Assembly (NCBI RefSeq): GCF_000699445.3
Contig: NC_067196.1
Coordinates: forward strand, 77,242,364 to 77,306,363
Source: Schistosoma haematobium
Taxonomy: Eukaryota > Platyhelminthes > Trematoda > Strigeidida > Schistosomatidae
Reading direction: 5' to 3'
Length of the DNA: 64,000 nucleotides
Notes under the pieces: model-generated
Databases searched by the model: none
What the model was told of the DNA's origin: nothing
What the model saw: only the letters and a program-made list of their open reading frames with translations
Part shown: positions 44,856 through 56,500 of the stretch, piece after piece
Numbering within the stretch: the stretch's first letter is position 1
How the letters are laid out: every line of letters starts with the position of its first letter
Program-made: the position numbers and the translations under genes

Positions 44856-47523
44856 CGCCATTAATATAGCCACAAACTTTCATAAAAGCTTGTTTTCTGG
44901 AATAGAGCTTATTATTAAAAACTGCAAGTGAAAATATTAGTGTCGTCAGCATAGTTTTGTCTTTCAATCTTTAGAAAAATGAGAGATAATCACACTGTGC
45001 TTCTTTGATCCATTATATTATGAGATTAATAAGTTGCAGGAAAACCGGTTATGATAAAGTTTTGTGATAGTTAATCGCGGTCGATATTTAAAGAAGGCAT
45101 AAATTTGTTACACTGTTTCATATGATTCTCTGGAACATCTATGTTGTAATCGAAAAAGTGGTATTGAATATGGTTTTCATATTGGATTAGCATTTGTTGG
45201 GAACTCATTATAGTTTCAAGAGCATTAGATTAGTTCGTTTAATTTAAGGACTCCTTACCTGGAGAGATAATAGGATATGACTCAGAACCTTAAGGTCTAG
45301 TTGCAATTATGATACTTTTATATAATTAAGTTGTAGTCTAATACCCCACTGTTCCAACTGAAATTAATTTGCGATATAAAGTAACTACCATTCATTAACA
45401 TCGACATCAAAGATCTTGCTTACTTATTTTTATTAGCAAAGATCGTTTAAATGGCTAAAAAAATCCACATCAGACACATATTGTTATCACTTTATTTAAC
45501 TATGTCGCAAGAACCAATCGTTTGATCCAGGTATACAGTTTGATCACGGTTGATGAAAAACTGAAATAATCAAAGGACGATTAAAAATATCTAGCACACT
45601 TCCACTATACTGATGCGTCTCACTGGTTGATCACTTCTACACTCAATAATCAACCACATAACCTTCATGTATTTCAGAATGTTTCCATTGAATTTATTTG
45701 TTTGAATTTTCGATATATTTACTACTGCTAATACTACTAGGGCCTCATATTATCAAATGTGATCTGTACCATTCAATCATTACGTCAATAATTTCTGATT
45801 TTACATTTTAAGATGTCCCCTTTCAGTTAAACTTCGATAAAAAAATAAAATATATGATAAGAAAAAAGTCACTTCTTATCCTAAATTTAAGTAAGCTGTT
45901 TAAGTGGTTCATTAGAATTATCTTAATATGTTTATGAAAAATGAACTGCTTCTAAAGGGTTACCTGACAACAAATATTGTATTCTAATACAAAACTGTAT
46001 ACATTCTCTTGCTATTTGATCTATAAAAATTAATATAGTTCCTCACAACATCATAATAGTCAAATTAGTGAGGGTATACTTAATTCAGTCTTTAAATTTA
46101 AAGAAAAAATATTTTAAGGTAATATGCAATCTAATTTCAGATTATTCAATCTTCGATAGTGAACTCTTTGATTGTTATTTTTAAATATATTTCATTGATG
46201 TGAATCTTTATAAGCTGCCAGTAACTTGAACAGTTTAGCTAATCGCTTATTATGTCATCAGAGACTTTTCTTTCAAGATTTCATAGTTTTATTCATTTAG
46301 TCTAGTTAATCCCTTCAGTATTGCCTTATGTCACAAGCATTATAAGCAGATATAGATTCAGGTACATCCAGCTGACGAATGACAAGCAGGACAAAACGCG
46401 CGTCCCAGAGTTCATTGCCAGCCACAATTTATGCCTATAATTCATTGTTAACATGTTTATTGATGATAGTATACTGAAGTAGGGCTATCAGGGTTTATTT
46501 TTACAGTACTGAATAAAAAACAGCCATATATCCACAAGAAAACCAATAATATTCGACAACAGTGTTTAAAAGATGCAAGTATAATAATAAGAGTTTCAAA
46601 TATAAACCATTTATTCAGGAAGTTATTTTGTGTTAATGGATCAACTCTAATTACATTTAGTACGCTTTAAGAAACCGAACCATTACTTGGTTATTTTTCT
46701 ATAGTTGTATACGCAAGTTTGTTGATGACAATATACTTAAGTTTTAGAAAAGTTTTTCTATTAGCAGTAAAATTTTTCTTCACTTTGTTCTATTTTATGC
46801 ATGTCCATTTTGCCACGTATAAGATGGATAGTAATCAGCAACGTCAAAGTTTCAATTAAATTTATTTTAGGAAAACAAGTAGAAAAACTTAACTTACATT
46901 TTGGTGTTAGGGAGTTTTCCACACTGTTACATTTCATATTCGAGAGATCTGGAATACTTTTATTGGAAAGAGAAACCGGTTTGTTAAATGGTTCCACAGG
47001 TTTCGGTGACGGAAATTTTGATGGCTTCAATGTATCATCCATCAATTGTGGATATTGAGACAAAGGTTTTTGGAGTATAACTCTGTTTTCTGATGTTTCT
47101 GTTGGTAATCCAGATGATTTTTCTTCTGGTCTTATTTTTTTCGTATTAACATAAGCTTCACGTTTGATTATTTTGCTTTGGGTCTCTTTTGGTTCCTCAC
47201 GTGTATATGCTGAATATTTTTTTAAATTAGGTTTTGATGAACCCATATTTCCGTCAGTAATATTTAGTGTAAAATGTTTGTCAGTGAATGTTGAGTTTAC
47301 TGATTCCATAATCCTTATAGTCTGATTATTTGTAAAATTGTGAGTTATACCATCGTAATGTTTGTTACTACTTTGGTATTTCGTAGATTGATGTACAGGT
47401 TGTTCCATCTGAACTCCACATTGGTTATTGTTTATTTCTAAATTGTTATAGTTTGAGGATGCCAGAGGAAGATGTTTTATTCCTGAAGTTTTCTGAAACT
47501 GATTGGGTGAGGTTGATACTGCT

Positions 47524-47554
<31 letters not shown>

Positions 47555-50500
47555 ATGATGACGATGAAGATGACGATGATGTCTTTGAACGCATATTCAT
47601 TTTATTCGAATTATTTAAAATTTGATTTGTAATCATTTTATCTACACCAATACTGCTATAAAATGTTTTATCAATCAAATCATCGGGTTTAGTTAAATTT
47701 TCATTGTTTAATCGTGGTATACGATTAATTATTTGTTTACTAGGAGATAAACATTCAGTTTTTGAAGAAATTTGAAATTTTTGCATTAATTCATATACTT
47801 TACTCTGATGAATCTGACCATGTTCATAAGGACTAGGATGTATATCATCTTTCATATGATTAGAATTTGTATTATTAATTGTCTGTGAAGTACAAATAAT
47901 ACCACTGTATGAGCTCTGTGCAGGAGTTTCACATTTACTTATCATATCAAAATTAGCTTTACTAACGTTAAAAGTTTTTGTTGATTCATTAAGGTTATCG
48001 TTGAGATAGATACCGTCACGATTTAAAAACATATTTTCTATATTCGAGGGCTTATGTTGTTCTTTAATATATTTCCTTGATCTCGTCAATCGCTTTACTT
48101 TTTCTGGGTACTGGTATTGTTCACTCGTTTTCCTTTTACAAGGTTCTGTTAACAGTTCATTTGTGGTAGTCTTCTCAGTTGGAGATACTGACAAATTTTC
48201 TTTAATACATTCTGGTGAAGATTTCAACTTTTTGTCAATTAATATTGAACTAATATTTGGACGTCTTTTTATCGGTTCTGTTGGGGGTTGTTCAATTGGT
48301 AAATTTTCCAAAGTTTGTGAAATACTTTCTGAAGAACCCTTTATCAATGAATCATTTAACATTTTATTATCATCACGAGAACTAGGTCCCTTTGAAAAGT
48401 ATATTTTATCAGTTCTTAAATTATTACATATTGGTATACCCAAAGAAGATTGTTTAATAGTAGCTTGATTGTGAGTGTTTCTCGAACATTCATAAACTGA
48501 TAGGTTTCCTGATTCATCACAATCGGAAATACTGACACTGTTTTGTCTTCGTATGTCTGATATATTTTCATTCCTATTGTTGGATGATGATGATTTACAT
48601 ATCACTGTTTCATTATCTTTATTGTTATCTAGAACCTGGCTTGTTTGTTCTATACTAATTTGATTTTGATGTGACTGACAAGTCGTATCTGTAACCATTG
48701 GTTTCATCTGTTCTGAATTATTACTGCTTATTTTATTCACGCATTTATCTGAAAATTAATGATAAAATATAAGTTTTTGTTCCTTAAAGTTTTTAAATAA
48801 TACATCATATTCCAAAGGATAACTATTTCAAATATTTGGGTTAGGCTTAGCAGTGGAATTCCGAACTCGCATTTAAACCATTTCTAAACTTGTCTCTTAG
48901 ATGTACTTACCTGAGTTTTAGTGTTTGTACTAAGGCTTAGAATAAGTACATATCGTTACCTGTTGACCTACTGAAATTAGATTTATACTAACGTGTTCAG
49001 TAAATTCCAAAGCAATAGAAAGTGTTCTTAAATCAAAGTTGTTGATATTCATGACTACATTTGATCAGTTGCTGTTAGCGTGTATGTATCCTGAATAAAG
49101 TTTTGTAACCAAGAAGCAAAAATCAACCATTCTTCAGCAGGTAACCAGCGCCTAGAAGATATTTTCCTTAAAACAGACAAGATAACTTAGGTGTTAGATA
49201 TTTTTAGCTGAATATTTTCTTTACGAGATTTTCATAATGAAAATTCTGTTTCGTTTGTTTGATATCTGGAGTAAGCACATCTTTTTTAAATAGTTTTCAT
49301 CGTAAATTAGTTTCATTTCAATCAGTGGTTTAGTATAATTTATTGACTGTACATCAATTGAACTCATACATTCCCAAAGTACCAGCTACTCAATTTGTTG
49401 CATTTATAGGTAAGAATATGTTACTTACCTACTAAAATGCAATCTCCTACATAAATCATAAGCTAGCCATAACCTTCTATTGAAGTAAAATTGTATATTA
49501 TAGTCAAATATATGATGTATCACGAAGTAAAACATGTAGTCAGACTGGAAATTAATAATATTACTTTGAAATTTATATAACGAATGGTTTAAAATATTTC
49601 TCTCTGTCTCTCAAGTATACTACAACAATACGTTAATACAGTAATAAGAAGCAGGATTCACGACATAGAATAAAGAACCAAAGTGCAGACTAGATAACAC
49701 TTTATTCAACACAATTACAGAGAGTCACACTCCGTGAGTCCTGAGTAGAAATCAATAAGAGGAAAGGAAATTACACATTTAATAGTCACTAGGCTATATG
49801 TTTGTTTATTCATGAAAATTTCATTTGAAGTAATATCATCTATTAAAATTCAAATAATTCCGACTTTTCGTCCAGTAAACCTTTCTGAACTTCATCAAGC
49901 TAATTTCTTCTCCATACTCAGCGCCCGATTTCTGTCCAACTATTCGTTTTAATATGTGCCTGTTTATTCAGGCTCAATGACCAATCATATTTTATTTTCT
50001 TTATCACATATCAGATATGTAATGTGACATTGTCACACGAGTAGTATAGACTAAAAGAATGATTAAAAACAGTATTTTAAATAAACTATGTTTGACTGAC
50101 TTTCCATAAAGAAAGTAATTTTATATTTTTATAATTTATATATTTAGAAGAAGTTTGTTTTTTTGGAAGTGTTCATGATTTCATAGAATATGATTATGTC
50201 CTATTCAAAAAGTCAAATATCGTTGATAAGGTATTAGATGAATAAAATGGGTGACAGAAAATTGAATTTCAAGGCCATGATTATATAGATTAAAACATAC
50301 CATGAAATTTATAGCATTCACTCGAATTGAGTACACTTTAGTTAGAATCATTTGTTTTATCATATTTGTTTATCTTCCATTAAATAAATTTTTCGTGAAA
50401 ATCATTTGAATTCTCTGCCATACAAAAAGCATATCTATACTACATTTATAGTATACCTCAATTTTTAATCTGTTTAACTAACTAATATTATCATGAGTTA

Positions 50501-53500
50501 ATTGAAGCTAGACCACCATGGAAAACCGGAAAGCACTGGACGGCCGTTTCGTCCTATTGTGAGGTATCAACTCACTGATGACAATGGTTGATGTGTCGCT
50601 CAATTTCGTGGATTAGTTGAAGTTAGACATAAACACCGCTGGATGCCGGCTCAGTAGTCTAGTTGGTTAAGCTCCTGGCGCGAGACTGATAGGTCCTGTG
50701 TTCGAATCCCGCGGGGCGGGGTCGTGAGTGCGCGCTGCTGAGGATTCCCACAATAAGACGAAACGGCTGTTCAATGCTTTCAGGTTTTTCATGGTGGTCT
50801 AGCTTCAATTGGCTCATGATCGCAACTGTTAAAATTACTACAATCTCCAGAAAACTCCTTCTGATATTAATATTATCAGGTAGAAATTTTGTTTTAAACT
50901 TTAAATATGAACATTTTACTGCTCAAATGTTACTTTCTCATAAAGTTCTATATTTACAACAATACTACGTACAGAATTTTGAGAATATAGATCTGAAATA
51001 CTGTTTCTGTGAACGATAAAATAATTGAATAAATTCTTTCCCGTCCGGACGTTATTTATTCTGATTGTATTTAAAGTTATAACCGTTTTTTAATTTATTT
51101 TTCCATCGTCTAAGTAGTATTTGTTAAATTTTGAAGAAAGTTATATATATTTCATAAAGTAATATTAGAAACCTAATTAAATTGAGGTTTTTTAGTTAAA
51201 CGTGAGCTCTCCTTTCTGTTCTACCAATGTAACTGCTTTGACAGATACATTGGTAGAACAGAAAGGAGAGCCTACGTCCGATTCAAAGAACATATTCCGA
51301 AGAGTTTTAAACTAAATTGAGGTTGGTTTTCAGTTAAACAATCATAGACATTGTCCATTTTTCAGTGATCATCTATAGATTAAACATAAATTGTTGGTTG
51401 TATAACTTGTTTTATTACTGAACAACTCGTTTACAATGTTTATACTTGTTTCATATTACATTTGGATCTATAGTCTATCAATGTAAATAAAATGACACAA
51501 TCCCTTAAGAATCAAGACAAAACACTCAATACAATAGGAGTTCATTACAAGTAATTTCTTCCTACTAGTTTAAACTTACAGTTTAGATCTTCTTGATCAA
51601 ATGAAGAATGATAACTTTGAGATGCTTCAACATATTGCATAACAATTTCTTGTACAACATCACTTATAGAGTTCTTTTGATTTTCTTTACTTGATGTATT
51701 CCTCATTCTCACTTCAATTAATTTAATATTATTTACTGGATAGAAATCAATATCATTTAATGATATTTGTGATGACTTTGATTTAGGTGATTGCCAACCA
51801 GAGTGTACAACTATATCTGATATGGAAGATCCTGCTGCTGATAGATGATTAACATTTAAATGATTACAATTGAAAGGAAATTCATTGACTGACTTCATAT
51901 TTGATGTAGTAGAACTCTATATAAATTGAAAATTTGATTGATTACTTATTTGGATTGTGTTTTTTTCTCAGTAGATAAAATCAAATCATTTCACATTCAA
52001 TGCATGAATGTTCCTTTGATTTCTTCATATAATGCCCACAAATGCCCTGGTATGGCCGAGAGTAGGGAGCCAACTTTCATGCTCTCACATGGCGACGTGC
52101 ATACAACCACTACCAGGGAAGTCGTGTTCACTCCCTTCTCGCGGTGTGGGTGTTGATTACGAAATTGAGAGGACGAAAGGCGAGTGTCCGGCGCTTAAAC
52201 CGGGATGGTGGATATGGAGGATCCACTTAGGGAAGTTGGAATATCCTGATTCCAAACCAATGGTGTACATGGGCTCCAGGATCGTAAGGGAACAAATGGA
52301 GTGTGAACCAGTCGTTGGTCACTGGCTACCAATGGAGTGCATCTCCTTAATCTGCTTCACTGCCTTGTGGATAAGACCTTTATGTCAAAGGCTCGGGGTG
52401 TGGCCCTCTAAGAAAACCGCCTGTTTCGGCATCCTAGCCTTCACACAAATCGAATGATTTATGTGGCGCATACCTATTTGGTGCCTTCTCGTACCTATGT
52501 TTATGTGTTTAAATAAATATAATGAAATAAATAACTTCATATAATGCAACGATAAACGTTTCATTTTTATTATTAAAAGACATGATAACTATTATTTCTA
52601 TTATTAGTTAACAAACATAGAATATGAAATTATTATCACTTATAAAGCGATACACATTATGTCTACTGTATTTCATTATACTTTCACAATAAAGTAACAT
52701 TCATGGTGTGTACTAAACATATCAGTAAACCGATTAGATTTTTTATGAGGATCTTTATTCTAAAAAGAAAGCAGTTTGAAATCCCAAATTCAATTTTTAC
52801 ATCATAATTATTAATCTGTTATTTTTACTTCTTTTCTACCTGATTATTAATATGTAAATTCAAAAGTAAATTTATTAACAAACTATTAAGAAACATTCAG
52901 TATTAGGAATTTATGTGTTAAACGTGAATTTGCGGTGTTTAAAACTAGTCTTGACCAATTTATATGAATATAATACACAGCAGAAAGCTGTTCATACACA
53001 AATAACTTTTTAATAACAGAAGGTGATAGAAAACAACTGTTGCTCTATCTGTATAATATGCAGTTTATGAATTACAGTAACTACTTTGTAAGAAACTCTT
53101 AGATATCCGTATAATAGAGACTTCATACCGGAAAACATTGTTAGGGACAAATGAGTTGGTATTTTGTACATGATACATCAACACTGATACAATGTTATGT
53201 ACCGTGGAAAGTTTAAGAATTTATCTACAACTTAGATTCAATTGACTTAAATAAACGATAGATATCTTTTCTTGAAATTAGCTTAAATACAAATCATTGA
53301 TCACTAACTCTAAGCTTGTAAAGTTATGTGCATAACTGAAAATCGTTTCATACTCACCTTTGACATTCCTGAACTATTTGTTCGCTGAAGGTTAGAGGCA
53401 CTCCTACAAAAAAATGATTTAATATTAAATTGAATGTGTCCATATCTTGTACATAGAAGTTATGAATACTTATAGATAGCATAAAGTGTTACTTAAAGGA

Positions 53501-56500
53501 CGATTTGTTATGCATCAAATCGAACATTGACATGAGGCACTATTGGTTAGTTTAAAGATACTAAAATATGGTATTCTTATACAATATGAACAGAACGCTT
53601 TCCTATATTGTAACTAGGATACGTATCCATGAATTCGTGGTGCATTTGCATCCCGATTTTTAATATGTGTACGGCACCCAGCATTTGTCTTTTGATTTTG
53701 TGAATGAATACTGCATGTACGTTTCACCAGGAATTTCATTCCAAGTTCTGACTTTCACGTTATTTAATTTTTTCATCTGACAAGTTGCGAGACCCTGAAG
53801 TAGCGTGTTTACAGAAAATACATTTAGATAGCTTCAGTTGACTAACATGAAGTCCTCAGTGAAAATTACACATTCTTGTGCATTGCTAATACACTAAATA
53901 AACAGTTAAATGCTCAAAAATTCTAGATAGTACACACTTATTGACTACTAAAAAACGGACAGTTATCCTAACAATAGTAGACCAGTGGATAAAACACTGT
54001 CATTTGAAGCAATTTGAGTGTAATATCAACACCAAAATGCAAGTGCACTCATCTAACAGATGCATTGTAGAAGCAGTTACTCTGTATGGACTTCAGTGTT
54101 GGATACTGTTGGCGTGATCCAGAAATCGCTTGCAAAAGACAAGCAAGCGTCAAGAAACACTAAGAAGCATTTCGTCCAATCAGCGTTCATTTGGAGTCTT
54201 GGCCAGAAATATCAAGGTAGCGAAACGTCACATGCGGAAGCTTTGATCGGTTGGCTACTACAGTGCTAGTATGTTTAGTAGCATTCCAGAATATTCCAGC
54301 GACCCAAGGACATTTAGATATATTATAAAAACCCTATATTTTCTGTAATAAAAGGAACTTCGGAGTAAAGTATTTTCCGTCATACTTACGTCTTCTCTCT
54401 GGTGTGTTCAAGTCGCTGTGCAGTTCTAGCTTTCGGGGTACCAGAATAGCTTAGGAAATTAATATAGCGTTCAATCGATAAGACGTATCAGATACTACTC
54501 CGTATATTTATATATTTTAATCCCATTTGACAAAACACATTCAGAACCATTATTTATATGAATCTGTGTCAACATATCAGATAGTATTTAAATTATATCA
54601 GCGTAATATCAACAAGACTTATGTAAGCTAATTATTTAGTTTACATAAATCGTTTCTATTAAAGTATTTTCTAATTTTACTTTATTAACCAAATTATCAA
54701 CTAACTTACAATTTATCTAATTTGTTAAATATAATTTTAGGTAATAATTTCCAATGATCATCATCATTTTTGACTGAACATAATGTATCGGTTGCATATG
54801 ACTGACGATTTCTTATTCTAGATTTATGAATGTTATTATTATGATTAATAATTTTTCTTTCTTGTTGTTGTTCATCATAGTAGTATTGAAGATAATCTGA
54901 AAATTCTAAATTAAAAAAAAGTAAACAAAATTATAATTTCTATTGTTGAATAATATTACAAATTACCTGAATATTCATTTGTTAACAAACCGCTAGATCG
55001 ATAACGTCGTTTACATGTATTTGATTTGGTAATTGCATTTTCTAATGGAATATTTTCATCTTTGTATAGTGAATTGGAATAATTGATTTTTTGAGAAGGA
55101 TTATTAATTGATTTGGTAGAATGGGAATAATGGGAATTTATTTGTTCTTTGACTGATAAAATATTTAGGATATTACAGTCAATGTTGTTGTTATTATGAT
55201 GATCGTATTTATCAGAGTTTGATAATTGTACAAAATTATTAGCTTGATTCATATCATAACTGCGTAAATATCGAAATGAATTATATTTCCATCCTTTATT
55301 ATTTTCTTGATATCTTCTGCTACCAATATGCTTATCATTTAAAAGAATGATATTTTCACATTCAGACAAAGAGTTGAATTTTAAAGAGAGATCTTTAATT
55401 TTATTTGAAGTGTTATTTTCCTTTTCCTCAGTTAGGCATTTTGAATAACATACTGTTCGTCGAAAGCTTATACGCCTTAATGGACTTTGATGTAAAATAT
55501 GTTTAGATGAATTTTCTAGATCATTAGCTAAACTGAAATCATCATCATGTTCACTGGGATCCTTCTGTACATTGTGTAAATTTACACTGTCTTCCATTTT
55601 TGGACAGGATAATGTAGGTTTTGTTGTCTTTCCATCTGGTTCTTGTGCTTCAATAAAAATGCGTGTATGAGTAGAACATCTACCTTCAGGATTCATTGCG
55701 ATGCAATCATAGTCTCCATTATCTGACAAATTAGGACAATTAATTCTTAGCTGAGTTGCAGTATCTTGACTAAAAATCTAAGTAAATAAACCATACACAG
55801 GAGTGAGTTTAGTGTATATTCGTCAATAATGATGTAAAACTACATATTTATATAGATTAATACAGAATATTTTGACGTTTCTGAATTCTTCCTTTATATC
55901 CATTTACAGATTGTTCTAAATGTTCTGTAAAACTATCGATTTGAATTGTTTGTACAGTAACTAAATGAAAGCATCTCGATCAAATGACACATTCAAGAAA
56001 CATTCATTTTTGATTTTGTGGTTATGTTTGAGTGAAATTTTTATCATCATCTTAATATCTTGTATACAGAAATTATGTAAAAGCGCTTGGATCAACATTA
56101 TATATAAGAATAAAAGCAGTCTATAAAGGTTTATTCTACCTATTGGTTCAAATACAGAAAATAAAAAAACCGACCATTTCTCAACTTTTCTATTTCTTGT
56201 CAAAAAAGACCCAAATTGAAGAAAACTAAAGATTATACGAAATAAATATTCTGCTAATGTATGCAATGTATAAAACCCCTTGTGACAGAAATATGTATCT
56301 TACGTGTTTGCTCACAAGTGTCAAGAAATTACCAAACAAATAATGTCTCAAATCAACTATTATCAGACATCATGTACAAGTCACCTTGTGACTTCAGATA
56401 GACTTTTCTGATAAAGTTTTACAAAAATAGTAATGCAGTTACAGTAAAATGAACTGAATTACAAAAACTATCAAATACCAAGTCCAGCAAACAGCTATCA

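Noticed and set aside
46761..46897. End of the long - frame (past 46898) as coding
   Set aside because: A strong GTAAGT donor at 46897 and the phase match to the exon at 43040 show that the exon ends at 46898; the remaining 45 codons are intronic.
50656..50730. tRNA gene
   Set aside because: A and B boxes are present, but acceptor and anticodon stems do not pair into a cloverleaf; it is a tRNA-derived retroposon segment.
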